Shown here in pieces: positions 16,952-30,100 of a stretch of 64,000 nucleotides of DNA (position 1 is its first letter; each line of letters opens with the position of its first letter). Below the pieces are notes generated by a model that saw only the letters and a list, made by a program, of their open reading frames with translations, ran no database searches and had not been told where the DNA came from. Origin of the DNA: Billgrantia tianxiuensis (GTDB lineage Bacteria; Pseudomonadota; Gammaproteobacteria; Pseudomonadales; Halomonadaceae); NCBI RefSeq assembly GCF_009834345.1, contig NZ_CP035042.1, positions 1,612,001 to 1,676,000 on the forward strand, written 5' to 3'. The position numbers and the translations under genes were made by a program.

Positions 16952-18724
16952 ATGTCTAACATGCGTACCTTGTCCTACGACGCCATCATCATCGGCGGTG
17001 GCGGTTCCGGCCTGCGTGCCGCGCTCGAGCTGGCCAAGTCCGGCAAGAAGACTGCCGTGCTGTCCAAGGTCTTCCCGACCCGTTCGCACACCGTTTCCGC
17101 CCAGGGCGGGATTACCTGCGCCATCGCCTCGGCCGACCCCAATGACGACTGGCGCTGGCACATGTACGACACCGTCAAGGGCGGCGACTATATCACCGAC
17201 CAGGATGCGGCTGAATACATGTGCTCCGAAGGCCCCAAGGCGGTCTTCGAGCTGGAGCACATGGGCCTGCCGTTCTCGCGTTTCGACAACGGCCGCATCT
17301 ACCAGCGTCCGTTCGGCGGCCAGTCCAAGAACTTCGGCGAGGGCGGCCAGGCGGCACGTACCTGTGCCGCGGCCGACCGTACCGGCCATGCGCTGTTGCA
17401 CACCCTTTACCAGAACAACCTGAAGAACAATACCACCTTCCTCAACGAGTGGTTCGCGGTCGATCTGGTCAAGAACGCCAACGGTGACGTGGTGGGCTGC
17501 ATCGCCATGTGCATCGAGACCGGCGAAGTGGTGCACGTCAAGTCCAAGGCCACCGTCATGGCCACCGGTGGCGCGGGCCGCATCTACGCCTCCACCACCA
17601 ACGCCCTGATCAATACCGGCGACGGTATCGGTATGGCGCTGCGCGCCGGCTTCCCGATGCAGGACATGGAAATGTGGCAGTTCCACCCCACCGGTATCTA
17701 CGGTGCGGGCGTGCTGGTCACCGAAGGCTGTCGCGGCGAAGGCGGTTACCTGGTCAACAAGGACGGTGAGCGCTTCATGGAGCGCTACGCGCCCAATGCC
17801 AAGGACCTCGCTGGCCGTGACGTGGTGGCACGCTCCATGGTCATGGAGATTCTCGAGGGCCGCGGCTGCGGCGAGAAGGGCGATCACGTCTTCCTCAAGC
17901 TCGACCACCTGGGCGAGGAGGTGCTCAACAAGCGCCTGCCGGGTATCAGCGAGCTGTCCAAGATCTTCGCTCACGTCGATCCGGTCAATGCACCGATTCC
18001 TGTGGTGCCGACCTGCCATTACATGATGGGTGGTATTCCGACCAACGTGCACGGTCAGGCGATCATGCAGGACGCCGATGGCAACGACCGCATCGTCAAC
18101 GGTCTGTTCGCCTGCGGCGAGGCGGCCTGCGTCTCCGTTCACGGCGCCAACCGCCTGGGCGGTAACTCGCTGCTCGACCTAGTGGTGTTCGGCCGTGCGG
18201 CCGGCATGTTCATCGAGGGTGCACTCAACGAAGGCATCGAGTACCTCGACGCTTCCGACTCCGACATCGAAGCGGCGATGAAGCGCATGACCCGCTGGAA
18301 CGAGTCCACCGGCGGTGAATCCGTGGCCGAGCTCAAGACCGAGTTGCAGAGCATCATGCAGAACGCCTTCGGCGTGTTCCGCCAGGAGGAGCACATGCAG
18401 GAAGGGGTCAAGAAGCTAGCCGACCTGCGCGGCCGCATCGGCGAGGCGCACCTGGCCGACAAGTCCGGAGCGTTCAACACTGCCCGCGTCGAGGCGCTCG
18501 AGCTCGACAACCTGATGGAAGTGGCCGAGGCCACCGCTATCGCGGCGCTGGAGCGCAAGGAGAGCCGCGGCGCGCACTCCCGCTACGACTATCCGGACCG
18601 TGACGACACCAACTGGCTGAAGCACTCCATGTACTTCCCGGCCGAGAAGCGGGTCGGCAAGCGCGACGTCAACTTCAAGCCGAAGACCGTCGACACCTTC
18701 GAGCCGAAAATCCGTACTTATTAA
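16952..18724 (+). CDS. sdhA: Succinate dehydrogenase flavoprotein subunit
   Basis: The catalytic subunit of complex II, 590 residues. The N-terminal FAD dinucleotide motif is [17 protein letters not shown], followed by the flavinylation region [11 protein letters not shown] with its histidine. The active-site region [11 protein letters not shown] near residue 242 and the capping-domain and C-terminal signatures ([14 protein letters not shown]) are present. Intact, three bases after sdhD. Confidence 0.98.
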   Translation: MSNMRTLSYDAIIIGGGGSGLRAALELAKSGKKTAVLSKVFPTRSHTVSAQGGITCAIASADPNDDWRWHMYDTVKGGDYITDQDAAEYMCSEGPKAVFELEHMGLPFSRFDNGRIYQRPFGGQSKNFGEGGQAARTCAAADRTGHALLHTLYQNNLKNNTTFLNEWFAVDLVKNANGDVVGCIAMCIETGEVVHVKSKATVMATGGAGRIYASTTNALINTGDGIGMALRAGFPMQDMEMWQFHPTGIYGAGVLVTEGCRGEGGYLVNKDGERFMERYAPNAKDLAGRDVVARSMVMEILEGRGCGEKGDHVFLKLDHLGEEVLNKRLPGISELSKIFAHVDPVNAPIPVVPTCHYMMGGIPTNVHGQAIMQDADGNDRIVNGLFACGEAACVSVHGANRLGGNSLLDLVVFGRAAGMFIEGALNEGIEYLDASDSDIEAAMKRMTRWNESTGGESVAELKTELQSIMQNAFGVFRQEEHMQEGVKKLADLRGRIGEAHLADKSGAFNTARVEALELDNLMEVAEATAIAALERKESRGAHSRYDYPDRDDTNWLKHSMYFPAEKRVGKRDVNFKPKTVDTFEPKIRTY

Positions 18725-18738
18725 GGGGGAGTCACGAG

Positions 18739-19442
18739 ATGCTTCAGGTATCCATTTACCGCTACAACCCGGAAACCGACTCCGCACCCTACATGCAGGA
18801 GTACCAGCTCGACACCCAGGGCCGTGACCTGATGGTCCTGAACGTGCTGGAGATGCTCAAGGCCGAGGATACCACCCTGGCCTTCCGCCGCAGCTGCCGC
18901 GAGGGCGTGTGCGGCTCCGACGGCATGAACATGAACGGCAAGAACGGTCTGGCCTGCATCACCTCGCTGTCCGACGTGGTCAAGGACAACAAGCTGGTGC
19001 TGCGTCCGCTGCCGGGCCTGCCGGTGGTGCGCGACCTGGTGGTCGACATGGGGCTGTTCTACAAGCAGTACGAGCGCATCCAGCCGTACCTGCAGAACGA
19101 CGAGCCGGCGCCGGCCATCGAGCGTCTGCAGTCGCCGGAGGACCGCGACAAGCTCGATGGCCTCTACGAGTGCATCCTGTGCGCCTGCTGCTCGACTTCC
19201 TGCCCGTCGTTCTGGTGGAACCCGGACAAGTTCGTCGGCCCGGCCGGCCTATTGCAGTCTTACCGCTTCCTGGCGGATTCGCGCGACACGGCCACCCGTG
19301 AGCGCTTGGCCGAGCTGGAGGATCCGTTCAGCGTGTTCCGCTGCCGCGGCATCATGAACTGCGTCGCGGTATGTCCGAAGGGGCTCAACCCACGCGGGCG
19401 ATCGGCAAGATCCGCGACATGCTGCTTGCGAATGCCACTTAA
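18739..19442 (+). CDS. sdhB: Succinate dehydrogenase iron-sulfur subunit (one frameshift)
   Basis: About 234 residues after correction, the usual length. The N-terminal 2Fe-2S domain is seen in CREGVCGSDGMNMNG with its downstream cysteine. The second domain has CILCACCSTSCPSFWW and CRGIMNCVAVCPKGLNP for the 4Fe-4S and 3Fe-4S clusters. One C is missing from the CCC run at 19389-19391; restoring it gives NPTRAIGKIRDMLL and the TAA at 19440. The uncorrected frame continues with a foreign tail to 19554. Confidence 0.96.
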
Positions 19443-19694
19443 ATCGTGGCGCGTAGCTTGTTATCATACTGGCCGCAGTTCGGCCGCGACGACATGTCGC
19501 GGTCGGCTCGCAGACAGCAGCAAGAGAGCCGGTGCCCGAGGTACCGGCTCTTGAGCATGGATTGCAAGGATTCCAGCCTCGCGGCTGGAGCCGCCGGGAA
19601 GTAAAGACGCCCTACCGGCAGGGCACCAGCCAAGCCGTCGCGGCTGGCCCGCGACGGCGCCGACAACACCCCATCAGTGTAGGGTGACCGAGAG
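19443..19694. other. Spacer between sdhB and sucA with a GC-rich hairpin
   Basis: 252 bp with no gene. The main hairpin pairs GAGCCGGT (19526-19533) with ACCGGCTC (19543-19550) inside a longer imperfect CAAGAG / CTCTTG stem. No T-tract follows, so it may be an mRNA-processing or stabilising structure within the sdh-suc transcript rather than a terminator. Further GC-rich palindromic stretches follow up to 19670. Confidence 0.5.
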
Positions 19695-22522
19695 ATGCAA
19701 CAAGGCATAATGGAGTTGATGTGGAACAGCTCCCACGTGAGCGGCAGCAACGTTCACTATGTGGAAGCGCTCTACGAGCAATACCTCGCCGACCCAGGTT
19801 CCGTGCCCGACGAGTGGCGGACCTACTTCGACCAGCTGCCCAGCGTCGATGGCAGTGCCTCCCACGATGTTCCCCTCAGTCCCGTCCGTGATCAGTTCCA
19901 GCAACTGGCACGTGCGCGCCGGGCCACCGCCGTCGCAGCCGACAGCGGTGAGAGCAAGAAGCAGGTCAAGGTGTTGCAGCTGATCAACGCCTACCGCTTC
20001 AGGGGCCACCAGAAGGCCGACATCGATCCGCTCAAGCTGCGCAGCCAGACTCCCGTTCCCGACCTCGACCTCTCCTTCCACCAGCTTACCTCGGCCGATC
20101 TGGATACCGAATTCCAGACCGGCTCTTTCTTTCTGGGGATGGACAAGGCACCGCTGCGCGAGATCGTCGACGCTCTGGAGCAGACCTACTGTCGCTCCAT
20201 CGGCTGCGAGATCATGCACATCGTCGATACCGAGGAGAAGCGCTGGCTGCAGCAGCGCTTCGAGTCGGTTCGCTCGGCACCGAAGTACAGCGACGACGTG
20301 CGCAAGCACCTGCTGGAGCGCCTGACCGCTGCGGAGGGCCTGGAGAATTACCTGGCCTCCAAGTATCCGGGCACCAAGCGTTTCGGCCTCGAGGGTGGCG
20401 AGTCGTTCATCCCCATGATGGACGAACTGATCCAGCGTGCCGGCGGCTACGGGGTCAAGGAAGTCGTCATCGGCATGGCCCACCGCGGCCGTCTCAACCT
20501 GCTGGTCAACATCCTCGGCAAGAACCCTTCCGAGCTGATCGACGAGTTCGACGGCAAGAAGCTGATCGAGCGCGGCTCGGGTGACGTCAAGTATCACCAG
20601 GGTTTCAGCTCCAACGTGATGACGCCGGGCGGCGAGGTTCATCTGGCGCTGGCCTTCAACCCCTCCCACCTGGAGATCGTTTCGCCGGTGGTCGAGGGGT
20701 CGGTGCGTGCCCGCCAGGACCGCCGCGATGACTACGACGGCGTCAAGGTGTTGCCGATCAACGTGCATGGCGACGCCGCTTTCGCCGGCCAGGGTGTGGT
20801 CATGGAGACCTTCCAGATGTCCCAGACCCGTGCCTACAAGACTGGCGGCACGCTGCACATCGTCATCAACAACCAGGTCGGCTTCACCACCTCGCACCCG
20901 CAGGACACACGCTCCACCGAGTACTGCACCGATATCGCCAAGATGGTCCAGGCGCCGATCTTCCACGTCAACGGCGACGACCCGGATGCCGTGCTGCATG
21001 CCACCCAGGTGGCGCTGGACTACCGCCAGCAGTTCCGCAAGGACGTGGTCATCGATCTGGTCTGCTACCGTCGCCGCGGTCACAATGAGGCCGACGAGCC
21101 GTCCGGCACCCAGCCGCTGATGTATCGCAAGATCAAGGATCATCCCTCCTCACGTACCCTCTATGCCCAGCGTCTGGTCGAGCAGGGGGTAGTGACCGAG
21201 GAGGAGGCCCAGGCGATGACCGAGACCTATCGCGAGGACCTGATGGCCGGCAATCACGTGGCCAACGCCCTGGTGCAGGAGCCCAACACCTCGCTGTTCG
21301 TCGACTGGAAGCCCTATCTCGGCCACGAGTGGAGCGGCTATGCCGATACCAGCGTCGAGATGAAGCGCCTGCAGCGGCTCGCCGCCCGTATGTGCGAGGT
21401 TCCCGATGGCGTCGAGATGCAGCGCCAAGTGGCCAAGATCTACGAGGACCGTCGCAAGATGCAGGCTGGCGGACTGGGCCTCAACTGGGGCTTCGCCGAG
21501 ACCTGGCCTACGCCACCCTGCTCGACGAGGGCCATCCGGTACGCATCACCGGGCAGGACGTAGGCCGTGGCACCTTCTCCCACCGCCATGCCGTGGTGCA
21601 CAACCAGAAGGATGGCAGTACCTACGTACCGCTGCAGCATCTGGCCGACGGCCAGCCGCGCTTCACCATCCACGACTCCTTCCTCTCCGAGGAGGCGGTG
21701 CTGGCGTTCGAGTACGGCTACGCCACCACGGCCCCCAACGACCTGGTGATCTGGGAGGCGCAGTTCGGCGATTTCTTCAACGGTGCCCAGGTGGTGGTCG
21801 ACCAGTTCATCTCTTCCGGTGAGACCAAGTGGGGCCGGTTGTGTGGCCTGACCATGCTGTTGCCCCACGGCTACGAAGGTCAGGGACCCGAGCACTCCTC
21901 CGCGCGCCTCGAGCGCTTCCTGCAGCTGTGCGCCGAGCACAACATGCAGGTGTGTGTGCCGACCACCCCGGCACAGATCTTCCATCTGTTGCGTCGCCAG
22001 GTGATCCGCCCGCTGCGCAAGCCGCTGGTCGTGATGTCGCCCAAGAGCCTGCTGCGCCACAAGGAGGCCATCTCCAGCCTCGACGATCTGGCCAACGGCC
22101 ACTTCCACATGGTGTTGCCGGACCAGGGCAACCTCGAGGCCCAGCGCGTCAAGCGCGTCGTCATGTGCGCCGGCAAGGTCTACTACGACCTGGCGGCATG
22201 GCGCGCCGAGAACGAGCGCGACGACACGGCCATCGTGCGCATCGAGCAGCTCTATCCCTTCCCCAAGGAGGAGCTCTTCGAGACGCTCAAGGACTACGTC
22301 AACCTCGAGAGCGTGGTGTGGTGTCAGGAAGAGCCGCTCAACCAGGGCGCCTGGTACTCGAGCCAGCACCACATGCGTGCCGTGGCCGACATGCTCAAGA
22401 ACGGCTTGGGCGGCGAACTCAAGTTTGCCGGTCGCCCGGCATCGGCAGCACCCGCGGCGGGCTACATGTCCGTGCATACCGAACAGCAGCGCCAGCTGGT
22501 GGAAGACGCTTTCAACGTCTAA
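19695..22522 (+). CDS. sucA: 2-oxoglutarate dehydrogenase E1 component (one frameshift)
   Basis: The thiamine-diphosphate-dependent decarboxylase of the 2-oxoglutarate dehydrogenase complex, about 942 residues after correction. The N-terminal E2-binding peptide MQQGIMELMWNSSHVSG fixes the start. The ThDP site has GMAHRGRLNLL near residue 260 and GDDPDAV with its NNQ partner near residue 400. The second half carries VHNQKDGSTYVPLQHL and GYEGQGPEHSSARLERFLQL. The frame breaks at CC 21502-21503; one restored C gives GFAETLAYATLLDEGHPV across the junction. The break lies in the middle of the protein, so the uncorrected gene would be inactive in an essential pathway, which supports a sequencing error. 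Confidence 0.96.
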
Positions 22523-22567
22523 GAAGCGAATCCATCGGGACGAGAGAGAACACACAAGGGAAACGAC

Positions 22568-25599
<3,032 letters not shown>

Positions 25600-25624
25600 G
25601 CAGTTCGCGTCAACGCAACAACAA

Positions 25625-25646
25625 GCGCCATCCAGGGGGATGGCGC
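25625..25646 (+). other. Hairpin between lpdA and sucC
   Basis: GCGCCATCC-AGGG-GGATGGCGC, a perfect 9-bp stem without a T-tract in the 157-bp lpdA-sucC spacer. It could stabilise the upstream mRNA end or partly terminate. Confidence 0.5.
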
Positions 25647-25756
25647 GTCGTGCCCGGCCATGTACCGGGGGCGAACGGGGGTAACCCGGCATCGACCGTC
25701 GCAGGCGGTGTTTCGCGGTTGCCATTCGAGTCACATGCAACCAATGGCATGAATCG

Positions 25757-26923
25757 ATGAACCTTCACGAGTATCAAGGCAAGCAGCTGTTTGCTGATTA
25801 TGGTCTGCCGGTATCCAAGGGCTTTGCGGTCGATACCCCCGAGGAAGCGGCGGAAGCCTGCAAGAAGATCGGCGGTGACATGTGGGTGGTCAAGGCCCAG
25901 GTTCACGCCGGTGGCCGCGGCAAGGCCGGCGGTGTCAAGCTGATCAAGAGCCCGGAAGAGGCCAAGGCCTTCGCCGAGCAGTGGCTGGGCAAGAATCTGG
26001 TGACCTATCAGACCGATGCCAACGGTCAGCCGGTCGCCAAGATCCTGGTCGAGAACTGCACCGACATCGCCAGCGAGCTCTACCTGGGCGCCGTGGTCGA
26101 CCGTACCACTCGTCGCGTGGTGTTCATGGCCTCCACCGAGGGTGGCGTCGAGATCGAGAAGGTCGCCGAGGAAACCCCCGAGAAGATCCTCAAGGCCGAG
26201 ATCGACCCGCTGGTCGGCGCTCAGCCGTACCAGGCGCGTGAGCTGGCCTTTGCCCTGGGCCTCAAGGGGGACCAGGTCAAGCAGTTCACCAAGATCTTCC
26301 TGGGCCTGTCGCGCCTGTTCCACGAGAAGGACCTGGCGCTGCTCGAGATCAACCCGCTGGTGATCACCGACGAAGGCAACCTGCACTGCCTCGACGCCAA
26401 GATCAACCTGGACAGCAACGCGCTGTATCGCCACCCGGACCTGCAGGCGATGCGCGATCCGTCCCAGGAAGACGAGCGCGAAGCCGAAGCCGCCGAATGG
26501 GACCTCAACTACGTTGCCCTCGATGGCAACATCGGCTGCATGGTCAATGGCGCCGGTCTGGCGATGGGCACCATGGACATCGTCAACCTCAACGGTGGCA
26601 AGCCGGCCAACTTCCTTGACGTCGGCGGTGGCGCCACCAAGGAGCGCGTGGCCGAGGCGTTCAAGCTGATCCTCTCCGACACCAACGTCAAGGCGGTGCT
26701 GGTCAACATCTTCGGCGGTATCGTGCGTTGCGACATGATCGCCGAAGGCATCATCGGTGCCGTCGAGCAGGTTGGCGTCAACGTGCCGGTGGTGGTGCGT
26801 CTCGAGGGTAACAACGCCGAGCTGGGTGCCGAGAAGCTGGCTTCCAGCGGTCTGAACATCATCGCTGCCACGAGCCTCACCGATGCGGCTCAGCAGGTCG
26901 TCAAGGCAGCGGAGGGCAAGTAA
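25757..26923 (+). CDS. sucC: Succinyl-CoA synthetase beta subunit
   Basis: The 388-residue nucleotide-binding subunit of the only substrate-level phosphorylation step in the TCA cycle. The N-terminal [19 protein letters not shown] is invariant in the family. The ATP-grasp fold has [18 protein letters not shown], and the C-terminal CoA-ligase part has [14 protein letters not shown] and [12 protein letters not shown]. The stop TAA overlaps the sucD start by one base (TAATG). Confidence 0.98.
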   Translation: MNLHEYQGKQLFADYGLPVSKGFAVDTPEEAAEACKKIGGDMWVVKAQVHAGGRGKAGGVKLIKSPEEAKAFAEQWLGKNLVTYQTDANGQPVAKILVENCTDIASELYLGAVVDRTTRRVVFMASTEGGVEIEKVAEETPEKILKAEIDPLVGAQPYQARELAFALGLKGDQVKQFTKIFLGLSRLFHEKDLALLEINPLVITDEGNLHCLDAKINLDSNALYRHPDLQAMRDPSQEDEREAEAAEWDLNYVALDGNIGCMVNGAGLAMGTMDIVNLNGGKPANFLDVGGGATKERVAEAFKLILSDTNVKAVLVNIFGGIVRCDMIAEGIIGAVEQVGVNVPVVVRLEGNNAELGAEKLASSGLNIIAATSLTDAAQQVVKAAEGK

Positions 26924-27795
26924 TGAGCATCCTGATCGACAAGAACACCAAGGTCATCTGCCAGGGCTTCACCGGCGGGCAGGGGACCTTCCACTCCGAG
27001 CAGGCGATCGCCTACGGCACCCAGATGGTCGGCGGCGTCACCCCGGGCAAGGGCGGCCAGGTGCACCTGGGCCTGCCGGTGTTCAACACCGTCAAGGACG
27101 CCGTGCGTGAAACCGGCGCCGAGGCCAGCGTCATCTACGTGCCGGCCCCGTTCTGCAAGGACTCGATCCTCGAGGCCGCCAATGCCGGTATCAAGCTGAT
27201 CGTGTGCATCACCGAGGGCATCCCCACGCTCGACATGCTCGACGTCAAGGTCAAGTGCGACGAGCTGGGCGTACGCCTGATCGGCCCGAACTGCCCCGGA
27301 GTGATTACTCCGGGCGAGTGCAAGATCGGCATCATGCCGGGTCATATCCACAAGCCGGGCCGTGTCGGCATCGTGTCGCGCTCCGGCACCCTGACCTACG
27401 AAGCGGTCAAGCAGACCACCGACCACGGCTTCGGCCAGTCCACCTGCGTGGGCATCGGCGGCGACCCGATCCCGGGTTCCAACTTCATCGACATCCTCGA
27501 GATGTTCGAGAAGGACCCGGCCACCGAGGCGATCGTCATGATCGGCGAGATCGGCGGTACCGCCGAGGAAGAGGCAGCGGCCTACATCAAGGCCAACGTG
27601 ACCAAGCCGGTGGTGTCCTACATCGCCGGTGTCACCGCCCCTCCGGGTAAGCGCATGGGCCATGCCGGTGCGATCATCTCCGGTGGCAAGGGCACCGCTG
27701 ACGAGAAGTTCGCCGCGCTGGAAGATGCCGGCGTGCGTACCGTTCGCTCCCTGGCCGAGATCGGCGATGCACTGAAGGACGTGACCGGCTGGTAA
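26923..27795 (+). CDS. sucD: Succinyl-CoA synthetase alpha subunit
   Basis: The 290-residue CoA-binding, phosphohistidine subunit. The Rossmann-type CoA site [15 protein letters not shown] is near residue 16, and the phosphorylated histidine lies in [17 protein letters not shown] near residue 247. Its start overlaps the sucC stop, ensuring equal synthesis. Last gene of the TCA run; a strong terminator follows. Confidence 0.98.
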   Translation: MSILIDKNTKVICQGFTGGQGTFHSEQAIAYGTQMVGGVTPGKGGQVHLGLPVFNTVKDAVRETGAEASVIYVPAPFCKDSILEAANAGIKLIVCITEGIPTLDMLDVKVKCDELGVRLIGPNCPGVITPGECKIGIMPGHIHKPGRVGIVSRSGTLTYEAVKQTTDHGFGQSTCVGIGGDPIPGSNFIDILEMFEKDPATEAIVMIGEIGGTAEEEAAAYIKANVTKPVVSYIAGVTAPPGKRMGHAGAIISGGKGTADEKFAALEDAGVRTVRSLAEIGDALKDVTGW

Positions 27796-27820
27796 GCACC
27801 GCTTCCGGCAGGTAACGACA

Positions 27821-27850
27821 AGAGGGCGCCTCAACGAGGCGCCCTCTCTG
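27821..27850 (+). terminator. Terminator of the suc genes
   Basis: A perfect 12-bp stem AGAGGGCGCCTC-AAC-GAGGCGCCCTCT, 26 bases after the sucD stop, followed by CTGTTTG. Confidence 0.8.
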
Positions 27851-27913
27851 TTTGCTCGCTCCTGGCTTGCACTCTCGCCTGGGCCCTCCATGTCCTGGGT
27901 CGTTGGTTAGGAC

Positions 27914-29755
27914 TCAGGCCAGGGCCTCATCGAAGGAGGGGGCCTCCAGGCCGAGCAATTGGACGTCCAGCTCGTCCGCCTCGATGGCTGCGGGCAGGTG
28001 CTTCTCTTCACCGTAGGCTCGGTAGGCGAAGCGCCAGGCTTCGCCCGGTGCCAGCTCGCGTGAGTCGCCGATACGGTAGGCATCGTCATCACGGCTGAAC
28101 TCGCCGTTCCACAGCGTATCCAGCTCGTCCTCCAGTTCGAAGCGGAGGTCGGGCAGAGCCAGCGTCTCGTTCGTCACGTTCTCGACGAAGACTTCGGCCG
28201 TATAACCGTCGTCCCATTCGCTGGTCATGTTGCCGGTCACGACCAGATCGGCCGTATCGTCGATCAGTGGAGGGAGCAGTCCGTCGCTGGCGAGTACGTC
28301 CTGCTCGCCCGGTGTCGGCATCGGCTCGGCCTCGAACAGGCTGCGTGAAGCAACATGCAGCGTAGTGCCGTCGCCAAAGACGGCGTACTGCATATCGACC
28401 AGAGTGTCGTCGGTGCCCTTGTCATCGCGAACCCTGACCTCGTCGTTCATGAAGTCGATGCGATAGTCGGCGAAATCGCGCGTATAGAGCGCGGTATCGG
28501 TACCGCCGCCGCCGATCAGCAGGTCCTGGCCATCGTACCAGTCGTCGCCGGGCCCGCTTTGCAGGATGTCGTTGCCGGCTCCGCCGATAAGGGTATCGTG
28601 CCCCAGGCCGCCATTGAGGTAGACGCCATCGTCGCTGCCGCGAATCGCGTCGTCGCGTCGGGAACCGACGACGTAATCGAAGCGGACCTCGTTGGCGTCG
28701 GCATCCGTAGGCGCGCCGAAGCCATGGCCTCCCTCGTTGGTCCACAACACTGGGGAGAGTTCGTCGCTCTGTGCGTCACGAACCGAGCGCTCGACCCGCA
28801 CCTGATTGCCGTGGTCGCGTCCGCCGTGGAAATTGATGTCGCGGTCGGTACGGGCGACTTCGATATCGTTGCCGACGGAAGAGCGCCAGGAGGCGAACAG
28901 CAGGCCATGGCGCATGCCACTATCTTCCAGTCCCGTGAACTCGCCATCGTAGCTTTCGCGTAATTCGTAGGCATAACCGTTGCCGCCACTGCCTTTGTTG
29001 AAGGCTCCTTCGGCACTGATGTCGGCGACGTTGGCGTCCAGTGAGCGGGAGAAATGAAAGGCGGTAGATGGCCCGTCGACGACCTGAATGTCGCTGAGGG
29101 AGGCGTCAGTGGTACCGTCGAGACTCAAGGCATGAAAGCCGCTCAGCTCCGCCTTTTCATTGGTGAAGGATGCTCGGTTCGGACTACCTAGCGTGAAGTC
29201 GACGGTAAAATCCGACAGCGAGACATTATCGACACTGTCGATTCTTTCCACTTGAGTCTTGCCTGCCTCGAAGTCGAAATGAAGGCCGCGATCCAGGCTG
29301 ACTCGACCTTCCTCCACCGCCGTAACCTTGGCCATGCTGGTGCGCAGTTCGGCATGCTGTTGCTTGCGCCAGGCGCTGTCGCCGATCTCGTCGAGGAAGG
29401 CGCTGTCGTTGTCCTGCCAGATACGTAGAGTATCGCCGACGTCCAGCTCGGCATCGATAGAGATGCTCATGTCTCCCTGGCTGGCCGAAGCGCCGAGCGT
29501 ACCGAGATCCAGGCTGTCGGCCGTACCGTCCAGTTTGATGGCGTGCCCCTGTCCGAGAGCCTCGCGGGTGAACGTCAGGTGGGTGTCCTCCAGCCCCGCA
29601 CCTTTCAGGCTGAGGTCCGAGCGGTTGATGGTGAGTGGCTGGTCGAGTCGATACTCCCCCGCCGAGAGTTCGATAGTGGCGCCACTCGGCGCCTCGTCGA
29701 TCAGGGTCTGCAGAGCTTGAGCCGTAGTCGAGGTATCTGCCTTCAACACGGACAT
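27914..29755 (-). CDS. Secreted beta-helix protein with RTX repeats and C-terminal carbohydrate-binding-like domain
   Basis: 613 residues from ATG 29755 (AGGAGA upstream; an in-frame ATG five codons earlier is less well placed). Residues 1-60 have the start of a pectate-lyase-type right-handed helix (SGATIELSAGEYRLDQPLTI), followed by parallel beta-helix rungs to about residue 350. Calcium-binding RTX nonapeptides follow at about 385-425 (GGLGHDTLIGGAGND). From about residue 505 there is a beta-sandwich resembling a CBM2-type module (ADLVVTGNMTSEWDDGYTAE). It is very acidic and has no Sec signal, as expected for a type I substrate. It is divergent from an ABC/HlyD exporter pair. A polysaccharide lyase, mannuronan epimerase or adhesin role is possible; catalytic residues were not identified. 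Confidence 0.78.
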   Translation of the reverse strand: MSVLKADTSTTAQALQTLIDEAPSGATIELSAGEYRLDQPLTINRSDLSLKGAGLEDTHLTFTREALGQGHAIKLDGTADSLDLGTLGASASQGDMSISIDAELDVGDTLRIWQDNDSAFLDEIGDSAWRKQQHAELRTSMAKVTAVEEGRVSLDRGLHFDFEAGKTQVERIDSVDNVSLSDFTVDFTLGSPNRASFTNEKAELSGFHALSLDGTTDASLSDIQVVDGPSTAFHFSRSLDANVADISAEGAFNKGSGGNGYAYELRESYDGEFTGLEDSGMRHGLLFASWRSSVGNDIEVARTDRDINFHGGRDHGNQVRVERSVRDAQSDELSPVLWTNEGGHGFGAPTDADANEVRFDYVVGSRRDDAIRGSDDGVYLNGGLGHDTLIGGAGNDILQSGPGDDWYDGQDLLIGGGGTDTALYTRDFADYRIDFMNDEVRVRDDKGTDDTLVDMQYAVFGDGTTLHVASRSLFEAEPMPTPGEQDVLASDGLLPPLIDDTADLVVTGNMTSEWDDGYTAEVFVENVTNETLALPDLRFELEDELDTLWNGEFSRDDDAYRIGDSRELAPGEAWRFAYRAYGEEKHLPAAIEADELDVQLLGLEAPSFDEALA

Positions 29756-30100
29756 GGCGTCTCTCCTCATGCGCTTCTATTTCGAGATTCGCGATGCGAC
29801 GGGCGGCGAAAATGCTAACCGCTGGGAGGAAGGAAAAATAGTGAGTGAAAGAGCCGTCTGAAGAAAAAACCGGCGAAATGGAAATTTTGTAACACCTAAT
29901 TTAACAGAGTTGCCGGGGTGAAAGGGCGGTGGAAAGCGAGGCGGCTCTTTAATTCACAATGCAGGGGAGGTGTCATCGGGAAACACAATAAAACGCATCA
30001 TTACGAAACGGTTCATTCAGTAATCTAGGTGCCGCTGTGTTTCTGTTAGCCTGCTGCGCCACTGCTTTTCTTGGCTGCGTATGTTCGAAGTGCGCAGGCC
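29756..30100. promoter_or_regulatory. Divergent region between the RTX gene and its exporter
   Basis: 345 bp with no gene. Parts are clearly AT-rich (29850-29910, 29950-30030), in contrast to the flanking genes. It must hold the two divergent promoters; no operator is recognised. Confidence 0.5.

Noticed and set aside
16511..18142. 543-codon antisense frame across sdhD and sdhA
   Set aside because: It is a shadow frame: the forward strand encodes conserved succinate dehydrogenase subunits, and the antisense protein has no recognisable domain or ribosome site.
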